From Acinetobacter brisouisimilis (GTDB lineage: Bacteria > Pseudomonadota > Gammaproteobacteria > Pseudomonadales > Moraxellaceae): a DNA stretch of 64,000 nucleotides. The DNA lies in assembly GCF_000368265.1 (NCBI RefSeq), contig NZ_KB851218.1, positions 186,001-250,000 on the forward strand. The letters run 5' to 3'. A program made the translations under genes and the position numbers. How positions within the stretch are numbered: position 1 is the stretch's first letter; each line of letters begins with the position of its first letter. Positions 9,114 to 21,264 of this stretch are shown one piece after another. Below the pieces are notes generated by a model. That model worked only from the letters and a program-made list of their open reading frames with translations, was not told the DNA's origin and searched no databases.

Positions 9114-12100
9114 TTAGAATTGGCTTTCATTTAATGCTTGGCTAAACGCTTGGTCAACATCACTAAAGTCATTGTGAAGTTCAAACTCCGCAGCTTCAGC
9201 TTCTTGACGACGACGTTCCAAGTGATACGCAAGACCTGTACCTGCAGGAATCAAACGACCTACAACCACGTTCTCTTTCAGACCACGTAACTCATCTTCT
9301 TTACCTGTTACAGCCGCTTCAGTTAACACACGAGTGGTTTCCTGGAATGATGCAGCAGAAATGAACGAGTCAGTAGAAAGCGACGCTTTGGTAATACCCA
9401 TCAATTGACGCTCAAATTTCGCTGGGAATTTGTTTTGCGCTGCAACTGCTTGGTTTTCTTGTACCATACGGATGTAATCGACTTGCTCACCTTTGATGAA
9501 GCTTGTATCGCCACCATCAGTGATATCAACTTTACGCAACATTTGACGTACGATGACTTCAATGTGCTTATCGTTGATTTTTACACCTTGCAGACGGTAA
9601 ACGTCCTGAACTTCGTTCACGATGTAGTTGGTCAACGCCACTTCGCCTTTCAAACGTAAGATGTCATGTGGGTTTTGTGGACCATCAGAAATGGTTTCAC
9701 CACGGTTGACATGCTCGCCTTCGAACACGTTAATGGTACGCCATTTCGGAATAAGCTCTTCATAGATTTCAGAGCCATCATCTGGAGCAATAACCAAACG
9801 GTTCTTACCTTTGGTTTCTTTACCGAAGCTTACAACACCTGACACTTCAGCCAAGATTGCATGTTCTTTCGGTTTACGCGCTTCGAACAAGTCCGCAACA
9901 CGTGGCAAACCACCGGTAATGTCACGAGTACGTGACGTTTCTTGTGGTACACGACCAATAACGTCACCCACACCAATCGTTTCACCATCACGTACAGTTA
10001 CGATTGTGTTTTGTGGCAAGAAGTAGAACTGTTCAGTACCATCAGCCGTATCAAGCACGATCGCAGGACGCATATCTTTACCAGCTACAGGACGTGCAGT
10101 TACAGGCAAGATTTCAACTGTGGTCATACCCGTTGCATCATCAGTTTTCGATGTTGCAGTTACGCCATCAGCAATTTGCGAGAAGCGTACTTTACCAGCA
10201 ACTTCTGTTACCAATGGATGGGTATGCGGATCCCAAGTCGCAACGATACCACCAGCTTCAACCACTTCACCATCTTTCAGTACAATGCTTGCACCGTAAG
10301 GAAGTTTATAACGCTCGCGTTCACGACCTAAATCATCTGCAATACCGATTTCACCTGAACGTGAAACAGAAACCAAATGACCTTTGGTATGCTGTACAGT
10401 TTTCACATTGTGGAAACGTACAGTACCTTTGTTACGCACTTGTACGCTGTTTGCCGCAGAAGTTCGGCTCGCTGCACCACCTACGTGGAACGTACGCATG
10501 GTTAACTGTGTACCTGGTTCACCAATTGACTGTGCTGCCATTACACCAACAGATTCACCTGGGTTTACCAAGTGACCACGAGCCAAGTCACGACCGTAAC
10601 AACGTGCACATACACCAAATGTAGATTCACAGTTTACAACTGAACGAACTTTAACTTCATCGACACCTGCTTCTTCAAGATAAGCTGCAATTTTCTCGTC
10701 AATTAAAGTACCACGAGGCAATACAACTTCATCATCAGATGCACGTTTTACGTCTTCTGCAGTTACACGACCCAATACGCGGTCACGTAATGGCTCGATC
10801 ACGTCACCACCTTGAATGAGTGGAGTCATGACTAGACCGCCTGCTGTACCACAGTCAGGCTCAGTAATAACCAAGTCTTGTGCAACGTCTACAAGACGAC
10901 GTGTCAAGTAACCAGAGTTCGCAGTTTTTAATGCAGTATCCGCCAAACCTTTACGCGCACCGTGGGTTGAAATAAAGTACTGAAGTACTGTCAAACCTTC
11001 ACGGAAGTTCGCTTTAATTGGAGTTTCAATGATCGAACCATCTGGTTTAGCCATCAAACCACGCATACCTGCAAGCTGACGAATCTGTGCAGCACTACCA
11101 CGCGCACCAGAGTCAGACATCATGTAGATACTGTTGAATGATTTCTGTTTCTCGTCTTCACCTTTCTTGTTTTTCACAAGAGTATAAGACAAGTTGTCCA
11201 TCATCGCTTTGGCAACTTGGTCGTTGGTACGCGCCCAAATATCGACCACTTTGTTATAGCGTTCACCCGCAGTTACGAAACCTTGTTCGAACTGTTGTTC
11301 GATTTCACGGACTTCAGCTTCTGCTTTGGCAATAATTGCTTGTTTTTGTGGTGGAATGAGCATGTCTTCCATACCCACAGATACACCAGAGCGAGTCGCT
11401 TGACGGAAGCCCAAGTACATCAATTGGTCAGCAAAGATAACGGTATCTTTAAGACCTAATTTACGATAGCAAGAGTTGATCAGTTTTGAGATGTTTTTCT
11501 TGGTCATCTCAAGGTTGATTGACTCGAAGCTTAGACCTTCAGGTACGATTTCCCAAAGTAAGCAGCGACCAGGCGTTGTATCAACAATAATGGTCTGTTT
11601 TTCACGTTCGCCATTTTCGTTAATTACAGTTTGGTGTACACGTGCTTTTACACGGGCGTGCATCGCCACTTGACCTGTTGCAAGCGCACGGTTCACTTCA
11701 TGAGTATCCGCAAACACCATGCCTTCACCATTGGCATTTACCGCATCACGCGTGATGTAGTAAAGACCCAAGACCACGTCCTGAGAAGGTACGATAATCG
11801 GCTCACCATTGGCAGGTGACAAGATGTTGTTGGTTGACATCATTAACGCACGAGCTTCAAGTTGAGCTTCAAGTGTTAATGGTACGTGTACCGCCATTTG
11901 GTCACCGTCGAAGTCGGCGTTAAACGCTGTACATACGAGTGGGTGTAGACGGATCGCTTTACCTTCGATCAGGATCGGTTCAAATGCTTGAAGACCCAAA
12001 CGGTGAAGTGTTGGCGCACGGTTCAACATCACTGGATGCTGACGAATCACAGATGCCAAAACGTCCCAAACTTCCGGAGTCTCGCGTTCAACCATTTTCT

Positions 12101-13307
12101 TCGCAGCTTTAATGGTTGTTGCCTGACCTGAAGCTTGCAGTTTCGCGAAAATAAACGGCTTGAATAGTTCAAGTGCCATTTTCTTCGGAAGACCACACTG
12201 GTGCAAACGTAAAGATGGACCTACGGTAATTACCGAACGGCCAGAATAGTCAACACGTTTACCCAACAAGTTTTGACGGAAACGACCTTGCTTACCTTTG
12301 ATCATATCAGCCAAAGATTTAAGCGGACGTTTGTTCGAACCTGTAATTGCACGACCACGACGACCGTTGTCTAACAAGGCATCCACAGACTCTTGCAACA
12401 TACGTTTTTCGTTACGTACGATGATGTCTGGTGCAGCCAAGTCTAGAAGGCGTTTCAAACGGTTATTACGGTTGATCACACGACGGTAAAGGTCATTCAA
12501 GTCAGAAGTCGCGAAACGACCGCCTTCAAGTGGTACAAGTGGACGCAAGTCTGGTGGAAGTACTGGAAGTACGTTCATCACCATCCATTCTGGCTTGTTG
12601 TTTGACTCTTTGAATGCTTCCATCAATTTCAAGCGTTTAGACGCTTTTTTCAACTTCGTTTCAGAAGTTGTTTGAGGAATTTCTTCACGCAAACGTGTGA
12701 TTTCAGCTTCAAGGTCGATGTCTTTCAACAAGTCCTGAACCGCTTCTGCACCCATTTTCGCAGTAAATTCATCACCGTGTTCTTCAAGTGCATTGAAGTA
12801 TTCTTCGTCAGTCAGAAGCTGATACTTCTCGAACGGAGTCATACCAGGATCAGTCACAACGTATGATTCGAAATACAATACACGTTCGATATCACGTAAT
12901 GTCATATCAAGAAGCAAACCGATACGGCTTGGTAATGATTTCAAGAACCAGATGTGTGCTACTGGTGATGCAAGCTCGATGTGACCCATACGTTCACGAC
13001 GAACTTTTGCAGTTGTTACTTCAACGCCACATTTTTCACAAATGACGCCTTTATATTTCATACGCTTGTATTTACCACACAAGCATTCGTAATCTTTTAC
13101 TGGACCAAAGATTTTGGCACAGAACAAACCATCACGTTCTGGTTTAAAGGTACGGTAGTTGATTGTCTCTGGCTTTTTAACTTCACCGTGAGACCACGAC
13201 TTAATCATTTCTGGTGACGCAAGACCAATACGGATGCGATCAAACTCTACTGGAGCATGACCGTCAGAGTCCGTCTTCTTACGCATGATATCGAGCAAGT
13301 CTTTCAA
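9114..13307 (-). CDS. rpoC: DNA-directed RNA polymerase subunit beta'
   Basis: The largest RNA polymerase subunit. The N-terminal zinc site ([20 protein letters not shown]), the catalytic [12 protein letters not shown] loop that holds the Mg2+ ions, the bridge-helix/trigger-loop region ([11 protein letters not shown]... vicinity) and the C-terminal RLIPAGTG stretch are all present. I place the start at a TTG (13307), seven A's after ACGGAG, giving [11 protein letters not shown] (first residue Met) and 1397 aa, the length I recall for Acinetobacter. An in-frame ATG at 13334 lacks a good ribosome site and would add nine residues. It follows rpoB by 87 bp. Confidence 0.97.
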   Translation of the reverse strand: MKDLLDIMRKKTDSDGHAPVEFDRIRIGLASPEMIKSWSHGEVKKPETINYRTFKPERDGLFCAKIFGPVKDYECLCGKYKRMKYKGVICEKCGVEVTTAKVRRERMGHIELASPVAHIWFLKSLPSRIGLLLDMTLRDIERVLYFESYVVTDPGMTPFEKYQLLTDEEYFNALEEHGDEFTAKMGAEAVQDLLKDIDLEAEITRLREEIPQTTSETKLKKASKRLKLMEAFKESNNKPEWMVMNVLPVLPPDLRPLVPLEGGRFATSDLNDLYRRVINRNNRLKRLLDLAAPDIIVRNEKRMLQESVDALLDNGRRGRAITGSNKRPLKSLADMIKGKQGRFRQNLLGKRVDYSGRSVITVGPSLRLHQCGLPKKMALELFKPFIFAKLQASGQATTIKAAKKMVERETPEVWDVLASVIRQHPVMLNRAPTLHRLGLQAFEPILIEGKAIRLHPLVCTAFNADFDGDQMAVHVPLTLEAQLEARALMMSTNNILSPANGEPIIVPSQDVVLGLYYITRDAVNANGEGMVFADTHEVNRALATGQVAMHARVKARVHQTVINENGEREKQTIIVDTTPGRCLLWEIVPEGLSFESINLEMTKKNISKLINSCYRKLGLKDTVIFADQLMYLGFRQATRSGVSVGMEDMLIPPQKQAIIAKAEAEVREIEQQFEQGFVTAGERYNKVVDIWARTNDQVAKAMMDNLSYTLVKNKKGEDEKQKSFNSIYMMSDSGARGSAAQIRQLAGMRGLMAKPDGSIIETPIKANFREGLTVLQYFISTHGARKGLADTALKTANSGYLTRRLVDVAQDLVITEPDCGTAGGLVMTPLIQGGDVIEPLRDRVLGRVTAEDVKRASDDEVVLPRGTLIDEKIAAYLEEAGVDEVKVRSVVNCESTFGVCARCYGRDLARGHLVNPGESVGVMAAQSIGEPGTQLTMRTFHVGGAASRTSAANSVQVRNKGTVRFHNVKTVQHTKGHLVSVSRSGEIGIADDLGRERERYKLPYGASIVLKDGEVVEAGGIVATWDPHTHPLVTEVAGKVRFSQIADGVTATSKTDDATGMTTVEILPVTARPVAGKDMRPAIVLDTADGTEQFYFLPQNTIVTVRDGETIGVGDVIGRVPQETSRTRDITGGLPRVADLFEARKPKEHAILAEVSGVVSFGKETKGKNRLVIAPDDGSEIYEELIPKWRTINVFEGEHVNRGETISDGPQNPHDILRLKGEVALTNYIVNEVQDVYRLQGVKINDKHIEVIVRQMLRKVDITDGGDTSFIKGEQVDYIRMVQENQAVAAQNKFPAKFERQLMGITKASLSTDSFISAASFQETTRVLTEAAVTGKEDELRGLKENVVVGRLIPAGTGLAYHLERRRQEAEAAEFELHNDFSDVDQAFSQALNESQF

Positions 13308-13394
13308 TTTTTTTCTCCGTGTGCCGAGGAGCATAACTCGCTCGGCTGGGTCACAAATATTGTTTTTTCCTGAAAAATCTAAGCAGTTTAGGGC

Positions 13395-16300
13395 TTAGTC
13401 ACCATTTTTCAGTTCAATGTTGATACCTAAAGAACGGATCTCTTTGGTCAATACGTTGAATGATTCAGGCATACCTGGATCCATATAATGGTTGCCATCT
13501 ACAATGTTCTTATAGATGCGGGTACGACCTTCAACGTCATCCGACTTAACAGTGAGCATTTCTTGAAGTGTGTATGCTGCACCGTATGCTTCAAGTGCCC
13601 AGACTTCCATCTCACCGAAACGCTGACCACCGAACTGTGCTTTACCACCAAGCGGCTGTTGAGTTACAAGCGAGTAAGAACCCGTTGAACGTGCATGCAT
13701 CTTGTCATCAACCAAGTGGTTCAATTTGAGCATGTACATATAACCAACAGTGACAGGACGATCAAATTTCTCACCTGTACGACCATCGTACAGCTCCATT
13801 TGACCAGTCTTCGAGTAGCCTGCAAGGTCAAGTAACTCTTTGATTTGGCTTTCTTCAGCACCATCAAATACAGGTGTTGCCAAAGGCACACCTTTACGCA
13901 AGTTACCTGAAAGTTTCAAGACTTCTTCATCAGTCAAGGTATCAAGCTCTTCTTGCTCACCACCGACTTTGTTATAGATCTTGTCAAGGAAATCACGTAG
14001 TTCAGCCATCGTACGTTGCTGTTTAAGCATCTTGTCGATTTGCTCGCCCAGACCTTTTGCAGCCAAACCTAAGTGAGTTTCAAGAATCTGACCCACGTTC
14101 ATACGTGATGGTACGCCCAGCGGGTTCAATACCACGTCAACAGGAACACCATTGGCATCGTGTGGCATGTCTTCTACAGGCAAGATGTTTGATACAACAC
14201 CTTTGTTCCCGTGACGACCCGCCATTTTATCACCAGGCTGGATACGACGTTTCACTGCCAAGTAAACTTTTACAACTTTCAATACGCCAGTTGTAAGTTC
14301 GTCACCTGTTGAAAGTTTGCGTTTTTTCTCAGCAAATTTCTCATCAATTTCAGCGCTCTTCTCTTTCAAGAACACTTGAATTTGACTTAAACGTTCAGCG
14401 ATTGCTTCATCAGTCGGTTGAATCTCAAGTAAATCAACCAACTCAAGACCTGATAGAACAGATTCAGCAAGCTTGTCACCACGTTTAGTTGTACCACCGC
14501 CATTAGATTCTTGATCTGTCAATAAGCGAATAATACGTTCACGTGCTGCTTCTTCAAAGATTTTGAATTCTTCTTTCAAATCTTTGCGGTAAGCATCAAG
14601 TTGTGCTTTTTCAATTGCTTGTGCACGTTCGTCTTTCTCTAAACCATCACGAGTAAAGACTTGAACATCAATAACTGTACCTTTAGTACCTGACGGAACA
14701 CGTAAAGAAGAGTCTTTTACGTCAGCCGCTTTTTCACCAAAGATCGCACGAAGCAATTTTTCTTCTGGAGTTAACTGAGTTTCGCCTTTTGGTGTCACTT
14801 TACCAACAAGGATATCCCCTGCTGTTACTTCAGCACCAATATAAACGATACCAGACTCATCCAGTTTAGACAGTGCAGCTTCACCAACGTTAGGAATATC
14901 AGCCGTAATTTCTTCTGCACCCAATTTAGTATCACGTGCTACACATGACAATTCTTGGATATGAATCGAGGTTAAACGGTCTTCTTGAAGTACACGTTCA
15001 GAAAGCAAGATTGAGTCTTCGTAGTTGAAGCCGTTCCAAGTCATGAACGCAACACGCATGTTTTGACCCAATGCCAACTCACCGCCATCGGTAGAAGGAC
15101 CATCAGCCAATACATCACCACGACCTACTTTATCACCCAAGTTCACGAGAACTTTCTGGTTGATACAGGTGTTTTGGTTTGAACGTGTATATTTGATCAA
15201 GTTATAGATGTCGACACCAGCTTCACCAGCAATCATCTCATCTTCATTGACACGAATTACAACACGCGAAGCGTCAACAAACTCGATCACACCACCACGG
15301 TTCGCAATCACACACACACCAGAGTCGCGTGCTACGTTTGCTTCCATACCTGTACCAACAAGTGGCTTGTCAGCAAGCAAAGTCGGAACAGCCTGACGTT
15401 GCATGTTTGAACCCATCAATGCACGGTTCGCGTCATCGTGTTCAAGGAATGGAATCAATGATGCCGCAACAGATACAACCTGCTGTGCAGATACATCCAT
15501 ATGCGTCACTTTTTCAGGTGGCATACGTACAGTTTCACCTTGGTGACGAACTGTAACCATCTCATCGATCAAGTTACCTTCAGCATCAACCGCTGAGTCG
15601 GCTTGCGCAATAACTGTACCCACTTCTTCAATTGCAGACAGGTATTCAGTTTCCTCAGTAACACGACCATCAACAACTTTACGGTACGGAGTTTCCAAGA
15701 AACCGAAGTCATTGGCTTTTGCATACACAGAAAGCGAGTTGATCAAACCAATGTTTGGACCTTCAGGCGTTTCAATCGGACATACACGACCATAGTGTGT
15801 ATGGTGTACGTCACGCACTTCGAAGCCTGCACGCTCACGAGTCAAACCACCAGGTCCAAGTGCTGATACACGACGTTTGTGTGTAATCTCAGACAATGGG
15901 TTGTTTTGATCCATAAACTGAGACAACTGGCTTGAACCAAAGAATTCTTTGATTGCCGCAGCGACAGGTTTAGCATTGATCAAATCTTGTGGAGACAAGT
16001 TATCAGTTTCTGCTTGGCTTAAACGCTCTTTTACAGCACGTTCAACACGAACCAAACCAACACGGAATTGGTTTTCGGTCATTTCACCCACAGAGCGAAC
16101 ACGACGGTTACCCAAGTGGTCGATATCGTCGACTTCACCTTTACCGTTACGGATTTCGATCAAGATACGCATTACATCAATGATATCGTCATTCGACAAG
16201 ATACCTTCAACTTCGCGAGATTTCTGATCTGTACCCACTTCGTATGGACGACCCAAACGACGGTTAAACTTCATACGACCTACAGGTGACAAGTCATAAC

Positions 16301-17480
16301 GTTCTGTAGAGAAGAATAAGTTATGGAACAAGTTTTCTGCTGCTTCTTTGGTTGGTGGCTCGCCTGGGCGCATCACTTTATAAATTTCAACCAAAGCTTC
16401 ATCACGGCTAGATGTTGTATCTGCGCGTAAAGAGTCTGCAATAAATGAACCGCGGTCAATATCATTGGTAAACAGGATGTTAAATTGCTTAACACCGCCT
16501 TCAGCCAATTTCACCATAATGTCATGGCTAAGCAAGGTATTTGCAGGAATCACGTCACCATCACGTAAAGTCACGTTTTCTGCAATAATACGCTCATACA
16601 AGTATTCATCTGGAACAGGCAGTTTAGTCAGACCTGAAGCTTCCATTTGACGTACATGGCGTGCGTTAATACGTTTACCTTGTTCAACAATCACTTTGCC
16701 AGAGCTGTCAGCGATATCGAACTGTGCCATTTCACCACGCAGGCGATCTGGAACCAATTCAATCTGGTAACTGCCCATATCGACATACACAGGAACTTTT
16801 TCATAGAACAAGTTCAGGATTTGTTCATCTGTGTAATTCAACGCACGTAAAATAACTGTTGCCAATAATTTACGACGACGGTCAATACGTACGTAAACCA
16901 AATCTTTAATATCAAATTCGAAATCCAACCATGAACCACGGTAAGGAATAATACGAGCAGAGTATAAAGTTTTGTTAGCGTGCGTTTTACCTTTGTCACT
17001 GTCAAAGAATACGCCAGGAGAACGGTGTAACTGAGATACGATAACACGCTCAGTCCCGTTAATCACGAACGTACCATTTTCCGTCATGAGTGGCATTTCA
17101 CCCATATAGACTTCTTGTTCACGAACGTCTTTGATTGATTTGGTTTCGCGATCTTTAATGATCAAGCGAATTTTTACGCGCATTGGTGCCGCATAAGTTG
17201 AGCCACGAAGAATACATTCGCGAACATCAAACTCTGGCTTACCAAGGCTATACTCAACAAATTCTAAAGCAGCATTGCCAGAATAGCTTTCGATTGGAAA
17301 AACTGAACGAAATGCGGCCTGAAGACCGATATCTTCTCGATTTTTTGGTGTTTTGCCATCTTGTAAGAATGTTCTGTACGAGTCGACTTGAATCGAAAGC
17401 AAGTACGGAACGTCCATCACTTTAGGCAAATTACCAAAATTCTTACGGATCCGTTTTTTTTCGGTATATGAGTATGCCAT
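13395..17480 (-). CDS. rpoB: DNA-directed RNA polymerase subunit beta
   Basis: A 1361-aa catalytic subunit that binds rifampicin. The Rif region is wild-type in appearance: [20 protein letters not shown] followed by [10 protein letters not shown], with the usual Q, D, H, R and S residues. The C-terminal part contains [13 protein letters not shown] and the closing [28 protein letters not shown]-type ribosome site lies upstream of the ATG. It is transcribed with rpoC, after a 307-bp leader separating it from rplL that carries an attenuator-like hairpin. Confidence 0.99.
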   Translation of the reverse strand: MAYSYTEKKRIRKNFGNLPKVMDVPYLLSIQVDSYRTFLQDGKTPKNREDIGLQAAFRSVFPIESYSGNAALEFVEYSLGKPEFDVRECILRGSTYAAPMRVKIRLIIKDRETKSIKDVREQEVYMGEMPLMTENGTFVINGTERVIVSQLHRSPGVFFDSDKGKTHANKTLYSARIIPYRGSWLDFEFDIKDLVYVRIDRRRKLLATVILRALNYTDEQILNLFYEKVPVYVDMGSYQIELVPDRLRGEMAQFDIADSSGKVIVEQGKRINARHVRQMEASGLTKLPVPDEYLYERIIAENVTLRDGDVIPANTLLSHDIMVKLAEGGVKQFNILFTNDIDRGSFIADSLRADTTSSRDEALVEIYKVMRPGEPPTKEAAENLFHNLFFSTERYDLSPVGRMKFNRRLGRPYEVGTDQKSREVEGILSNDDIIDVMRILIEIRNGKGEVDDIDHLGNRRVRSVGEMTENQFRVGLVRVERAVKERLSQAETDNLSPQDLINAKPVAAAIKEFFGSSQLSQFMDQNNPLSEITHKRRVSALGPGGLTRERAGFEVRDVHHTHYGRVCPIETPEGPNIGLINSLSVYAKANDFGFLETPYRKVVDGRVTEETEYLSAIEEVGTVIAQADSAVDAEGNLIDEMVTVRHQGETVRMPPEKVTHMDVSAQQVVSVAASLIPFLEHDDANRALMGSNMQRQAVPTLLADKPLVGTGMEANVARDSGVCVIANRGGVIEFVDASRVVIRVNEDEMIAGEAGVDIYNLIKYTRSNQNTCINQKVLVNLGDKVGRGDVLADGPSTDGGELALGQNMRVAFMTWNGFNYEDSILLSERVLQEDRLTSIHIQELSCVARDTKLGAEEITADIPNVGEAALSKLDESGIVYIGAEVTAGDILVGKVTPKGETQLTPEEKLLRAIFGEKAADVKDSSLRVPSGTKGTVIDVQVFTRDGLEKDERAQAIEKAQLDAYRKDLKEEFKIFEEAARERIIRLLTDQESNGGGTTKRGDKLAESVLSGLELVDLLEIQPTDEAIAERLSQIQVFLKEKSAEIDEKFAEKKRKLSTGDELTTGVLKVVKVYLAVKRRIQPGDKMAGRHGNKGVVSNILPVEDMPHDANGVPVDVVLNPLGVPSRMNVGQILETHLGLAAKGLGEQIDKMLKQQRTMAELRDFLDKIYNKVGGEQEELDTLTDEEVLKLSGNLRKGVPLATPVFDGAEESQIKELLDLAGYSKTGQMELYDGRTGEKFDRPVTVGYMYMLKLNHLVDDKMHARSTGSYSLVTQQPLGGKAQFGGQRFGEMEVWALEAYGAAYTLQEMLTVKSDDVEGRTRIYKNIVDGNHYMDPGMPESFNVLTKEIRSLGINIELKNGD

Positions 17481-17595
17481 TTGGAGTCCTCGGAAAGTAC
17501 AAAACTAAATCCGCCTGCAGTTCGGATTTAGATGGAATTACGCAGGCCGATATGGCCACCACTACTTACAAATGCTGCAATTTAGAGTGGTAATA

Positions 17596-17640
17596 AAACG
17601 CTTAACAATATTTTTTATTGAAAAATATTGGTAAGCGTTT
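17596..17640 (-). other. Long stem-loop between rplL and rpoB (possible RNase III site)
   Basis: Arms 17596-17615 and 17621-17640 are complementary at 19 of 20 positions (one mismatch), with a 5-nt loop. No long U-run follows on the minus strand, so processing rather than termination seems likelier. The position matches the RNase III site of enteric rplL-rpoB transcripts. Confidence 0.55.
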
Positions 17641-17714
17641 GATATATTGCGTTATTTTATAAAATATTCGTTTTCATTCGATAAGAACAAAAATCGAGCC
17701 GATTATTGTAACGC

Positions 17715-17746
17715 AAAAAGGCTGATGACCCAAGAGCCATCAGCCA
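17715..17746 (-). terminator. Terminator/attenuator after rplL
   Basis: GGCTGATG pairs with CATCAGCC (17720-17727 and 17738-17745), followed on the minus strand by TTTTTG. Since rpoBC need read-through from upstream promoters, it probably acts as a partial terminator. Confidence 0.7.
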
Positions 17747-17787
17747 TTTTTTAGGAGCCAATTAAAAATAATTGACTCCCTTGCAAA

Positions 17788-18156
17788 TTACTTAAGTGTA
17801 ACTGTAGCACCAGCTGCTTCAAGTTTTTTCTTAAGTTCTTCGCCGTCTTCTTTAGAAACTGCTTCTTTAACAACTGAAGGAGCGCTTTCAACAAGATCTT
17901 TAGCTTCTTTAAGACCAAGGCCAGTAGCTTCACGAACTGCTTTAATAACCGCAACTTTGTTAGCACCGAAAGAAGTCAACTCAACGTTGAATTCAGTTTG
18001 TTCTTCAACAGCAGCAGCAGCGCCAGGAGCAGCAGCAACAGCAACAGCAGCAGCAGATACGTTGAATTTCTCTTCAAAAGCAGAGATAAGTTCAACAAGT
18101 TCAAGAACAGTTTTTTCAGCAACTGCGTTTAAAATTTCTTCGTTAGTTAAAGCCAT
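17788..18156 (-). CDS. rplL: 50S ribosomal protein L7/L12
   Basis: A 122-aa acidic stalk protein present in several copies per ribosome, recruiting translation GTPases. The N-terminal dimerisation part ([22 protein letters not shown]), the Ala-rich hinge ([15 protein letters not shown], about 35-50) and the C-terminal factor-binding domain ([27 protein letters not shown]) are all visible. GGAGTTATTCTC lies before the ATG. It is 48 bp downstream of rplJ, in the same transcript. Confidence 0.98.
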   Translation of the reverse strand: MALTNEEILNAVAEKTVLELVELISAFEEKFNVSAAAVAVAAAPGAAAAVEEQTEFNVELTSFGANKVAVIKAVREATGLGLKEAKDLVESAPSVVKEAVSKEDGEELKKKLEAAGATVTLK

Positions 18157-18204
18157 GAGAATAACTCCAAATGGAAATTGAATGGTGTGTAAATAAATTT
18201 AAGC

Positions 18205-18711
18205 TTATGCAGCTTCTGGCTCGTTTTTCTCTTTGAGCGCTGTAATGAGGCGACCCAATTTCGAAATAGGAGCTTGAAGAACACTGGCAAGCATAGTAAG
18301 CGCTTTTTCTTGGTTCGGAAGATTTGCAATTACGCTAACTTCAGCACCCACATAAACCTTGCCATCAAATGCAGCAGCTTTAAGTTCAAATGCTTTGTTA
18401 GTTTTCGCAAATTCTTCGAACAAGCGTGCAGCTGCACCCATGTCATCTTCAGAAGTTGAAAAACCAAGAATTGTTGGACCAACAAGGTTATCGTTCAAGA
18501 TATCAAACTGAGTACCTTCGAACGCACGTTTAGCCAAAGTGTTACGAACGATACGCGTATTAACACCTAGCTTACGAGCTTCAACACGTAATTGTGTCAA
18601 TGCTTCTACAGTTAAACCTTGGTAGTCAGCAACAACAGCAGAAAACGCTTTAGAAGCAACTTCGTTTACTTCTGCAACGATCTGTTTTTTGTCTTCGATA
18701 AGAAGAGCCAT
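18205..18711 (-). CDS. rplJ: 50S ribosomal protein L10
   Basis: A 168-aa stalk-base protein that anchors L7/L12 dimers to 23S rRNA. Typical motifs are KKQIVAEVNEVASKAFSAV at the N-terminus and VRNTLAKRAFEGT near residue 57. A perfect AGGAGG site precedes the ATG. In other bacteria L10 with L12 binds its own mRNA leader and represses translation, and a 305-bp leader is present upstream here. Confidence 0.98.
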   Translation of the reverse strand: MALLIEDKKQIVAEVNEVASKAFSAVVADYQGLTVEALTQLRVEARKLGVNTRIVRNTLAKRAFEGTQFDILNDNLVGPTILGFSTSEDDMGAAARLFEEFAKTNKAFELKAAAFDGKVYVGAEVSVIANLPNQEKALTMLASVLQAPISKLGRLITALKEKNEPEAA

Positions 18712-19016
18712 CGTAAACCTCCTAACGGTGATCTATGTACTTTTACAAGTACACTCCCAATTCGTAAGCTCTTTCGAACTTACACGCGGAGGATGAGTAA
18801 ATCACACCACCGCGTCTACTCGGACTGGTTTTTTAAGAAAAAAGTTCAAAAAAACTTTTTTCGCCCGAGGTCTTTGACGCTGATAAATTTACATTTATCA
18901 ATTCAAAGTCCGCCTGATGAGAAAGCAATAAATTGCTTAAGTGTAGAATAAAATCAATGATTTGCTATTTACACTTTTCTCTATCAGGGCTTTAAAATTC
19001 TTTTCTAAGTCTAAAC
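18712..19016 (-). promoter_or_regulatory. rplJ leader region (candidate L10 autoregulatory leader)
   Basis: A 305-bp gap between rplA and rplJ in an otherwise tight operon. It contains small stem-loops: TGATAAAT/ATTTATCA (18881-18888, 18893-18900) and AAAAAAGTT/AACTTTTTT (18838-18846, 18853-18861). In E. coli the equivalent leader binds L10-L12 to control rplJL translation. The position and length agree; I did not fold the RNA. Confidence 0.5.
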
Positions 19017-19712
19017 TTAGTTAGAAACGTTGCTTACATCAACAGCAAGACCAGGACCCATAGTTGAGCTCAAAGTGATCTTTTTGATGTAGACACCTTT
19101 AGAAGTTGCTGGTTTTAACTTTTTCAAGTCAGCAATCAAAGTTTCAACGTTTTGACGAACAGCTTCAGCAGAGAAACCTACTTGACCAATCGCAGCGTGG
19201 ATAATACCCGCTTTGTCTACACGGTAACGTGCTTGACCAGATTTTGCATTTTTAACTGCATTTGCAACGTCTGGAGTAACCGTACCCACTTTAGGGTTTG
19301 GCATCAAACCGCGTGGACCAAGGATCGTACCCAATTTACCTACAACGCGCATTGCGTCTGGAGCAGCAATGACTACATCAAAGTCAAGGTTACCGCCTTG
19401 GATGCTCTCAGCAAGATCATCAAAACCAACGATGTCTGCACCAGCAGCTTTAGCTGCTTCTGCATTCGCGCCTTGAGCAAACACTGCAACACGTACAGTT
19501 TTACCAGTACCTGCAGGAAGCGTAGTTGCGCCACGAACAACTTGGTCAGATTTACGAGGGTCAACACCTAGGTTTACCGCAACATCCAAAGACTCTTTGA
19601 ATTTAGCAGCAGGTAAGCTAGAAAGAACTTGTACTGCTTCTTCCAAAGTGTAAACTTTGTTTGCTTCAATAGCAGCAGCAATGGCTTTTTGACGTTTAGT
19701 TAACTTTGCCAT
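19017..19712 (-). CDS. rplA: 50S ribosomal protein L1
   Basis: A 231-aa protein of the L1 stalk that helps release deacylated tRNA from the E site. The signature region [19 protein letters not shown] and [12 protein letters not shown] are clear, as is [10 protein letters not shown]. In E. coli L1 represses its own operon by binding the rplK leader. It starts 3 bp after the rplK stop, so the two are translationally linked. Confidence 0.98.
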   Translation of the reverse strand: MAKLTKRQKAIAAAIEANKVYTLEEAVQVLSSLPAAKFKESLDVAVNLGVDPRKSDQVVRGATTLPAGTGKTVRVAVFAQGANAEAAKAAGADIVGFDDLAESIQGGNLDFDVVIAAPDAMRVVGKLGTILGPRGLMPNPKVGTVTPDVANAVKNAKSGQARYRVDKAGIIHAAIGQVGFSAEAVRQNVETLIADLKKLKPATSKGVYIKKITLSSTMGPGLAVDVSNVSN

Positions 19713-19715
19713 GTC

Positions 19716-20144
19716 TTATAGCTCCACTTCCAAGCCCATAGAACGTGCAGAACCAGCGATGGTACGAACACGTGCGTCTAAATCAGCACCAGTTAAATCT
19801 GGTTCTTTAGTAGTCGCAATTTCTTCTAACTGAGCACGAGTCAACTTACCAACTTTAGTTTTGTTTGGTACAGATGAACCTTTTTGGATACCAGCAGCTT
19901 TCTTAAGAAGAATAGATGCAGGTGGAGTTTTCATGATGAATGTGAACGACTTATCGTTGTACACAGTGATCACGACTGGAATTGGCAAACCAACTTCAAG
20001 CTTTTGAGTCGCAGCATTGAATTCTTTACAGAATGCCATGATGTTAACACCACGTTGACCCAATGCAGGACCAATCGGTGGAGATGGATTTGCTTTACCA
20101 GCTGGAACTTGCAGCTTGATATAGCCGTCAATCTTCTTAGCCAT
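19716..20144 (-). CDS. rplK: 50S ribosomal protein L11
   Basis: A 142-aa protein of the GTPase-associated centre, needed for RelA activation and RF1 function. The N-terminal [21 protein letters not shown] and the C-terminal rRNA-binding [12 protein letters not shown] are intact. AGAGGTAA lies upstream of the ATG. It is 110 bp after nusG and directly followed by rplA. Confidence 0.98.
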   Translation of the reverse strand: MAKKIDGYIKLQVPAGKANPSPPIGPALGQRGVNIMAFCKEFNAATQKLEVGLPIPVVITVYNDKSFTFIMKTPPASILLKKAAGIQKGSSVPNKTKVGKLTRAQLEEIATTKEPDLTGADLDARVRTIAGSARSMGLEVEL

Positions 20145-20201
20145 TTTAAGTTACCTCTGGGTACAAACGCCGCTAGGCTCCCCAACTATTCTCGCAACAT
20201 A

Positions 20202-20235
20202 ATTGTTACAATAACAATGCCCGAATAAATCGGGC
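20202..20235 (-). other. Hairpins in the nusG-rplK gap
   Basis: GCCCGA/TCGGGC (20219-20235, loop ATAAA) lies beside a second small palindrome ATTGTTA/TAACAAT (20202-20218). No U-run follows, so they are not clear terminators. They may belong to the rplK leader, where L1 binds in other bacteria. Confidence 0.4.
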
Positions 20236-20254
20236 GTTTTCCAACCAATTCAAA

Positions 20255-20788
20255 TTAAATGGTTTTTTCGACTTGGCGAAATTCCAATTCAACTTGAGTT
20301 GGTCGATTAAATACATTAATCGTCAACGTTAAACGTGACTTCTCGTATTGAACTTCTTCCACCACACCTTTAAAGTCTGTGAATGGACCGTCAATAACCA
20401 ATAATTCTTCACCTGGTTCAAACATCGTCTTAGGACGAGGTGCTTCACCAGTACTGCGTACACGAGCAAGAATCGCATCTGCTTCGCGCTGAGTAATCGG
20501 TGCAGGTTTTTCTGGTGTACCACCAATAAAGCCCAATACTTTTGGACATTCTTTAACAATGTGCCAAGTATCGTCATTCATTTCCATTTCGACTAACACA
20601 TAGCCAGGAAAGAATTTACGCTCAGACTTGCGTTTTTTACCATCCTTCATTTCTACCACTTCTTCGGTAGGAACAAGAACATCACCAAAGCTATCGGCAA
20701 CAGTACTACGCTGGATTCGGTCTTTGAGTGAGCGCATCACTTGTTTTTCATAACCTGAATAGGCATGAATAATATACCAACGTTTCAT
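20255..20788 (-). CDS. nusG: Transcription termination/antitermination factor NusG
   Basis: A 177-aa elongation factor that binds RNA polymerase and links it to Rho or to ribosomal protein S10. The N-terminal NGN domain (KRWYIIHAYSGYEKQV) and the C-terminal KOW domain (PGEELLVIDGPFTDFKGVVEEV, from about residue 124) are both present. Six bases separate it from secE, as is usual for this pair. Confidence 0.98.
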   Translation of the reverse strand: MKRWYIIHAYSGYEKQVMRSLKDRIQRSTVADSFGDVLVPTEEVVEMKDGKKRKSERKFFPGYVLVEMEMNDDTWHIVKECPKVLGFIGGTPEKPAPITQREADAILARVRSTGEAPRPKTMFEPGEELLVIDGPFTDFKGVVEEVQYEKSRLTLTINVFNRPTQVELEFRQVEKTI

Positions 20789-20794
20789 AGCTTC

Positions 20795-21235
20795 TTACCC
20801 GATAATCAACTTCACTAACCAGCCCAAAGCGTAGTCAAAACACCACAACACAATTGAAGCGATAACAACAACAAGTACCACTTGCCATGAGGTTGTTACG
20901 GTTTCTTGCTTGGTTGGCCAAGTTACTCGACGTAATTCTACGCGTGCGTCCTTCAGTAAATGGATAAACCCTTTACCTTGGTGGGTGGCGTATAATAAAC
21001 CTAAAGCCACGATGATACAAGCTAAAATTGCACCTATACGCGTCCAAACATTATTGGCTGGTGCCCAGTATGCTGGCAGATACTGATTCACCAAAGTTGC
21101 ACAAATAAATAAAATAATCGCAACAATCCACAGGACAACATCCAAAGGGGAGCCAGAACGAACAACTTCAGCAGAATTATTTCTTTGAGGGATTGGCGCG
21201 TCGCTTAATGCGTCACGCGATTTATCATTCGACAT
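20795..21235 (-). CDS. secE: Preprotein translocase subunit SecE
   Basis: A 146-aa inner-membrane subunit that clamps SecY in the SecYEG channel. It has the three-helix gammaproteobacterial form: two hydrophobic helices at about residues 32-50 and 65-85, then the conserved amphipathic LLKDARVELRRVTWPTKQET and the final helix. The N-terminus has a hydrophilic tail. It is followed directly by nusG. Confidence 0.96.
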   Translation of the reverse strand: MSNDKSRDALSDAPIPQRNNSAEVVRSGSPLDVVLWIVAIILFICATLVNQYLPAYWAPANNVWTRIGAILACIIVALGLLYATHQGKGFIHLLKDARVELRRVTWPTKQETVTTSWQVVLVVVIASIVLWCFDYALGWLVKLIIG

Positions 21236-21264
21236 GGGTGTACTCGTCGTAGAATTCGCGACTT

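Larger units (their letters stand above)
17481..17787 (-). promoter_or_regulatory. rplL-rpoB intercistronic region
   Basis: A 307-bp gap inside the operon. Reading along the minus strand, it begins with a terminator-like hairpin after rplL and then a separate 20-bp AT-rich stem-loop. In E. coli the same gap contains a partial terminator that lets only a fraction of transcripts reach rpoB, plus an RNase III cut site; the two elements here sit in the same order. Function is by analogy. Confidence 0.65.

Noticed and set aside
10004..10624. 206-aa ORF antisense to rpoC
   Set aside because: It has the composition of a shadow frame (Gln/His/Leu-rich), lies wholly inside conserved rpoC and has no start signal.
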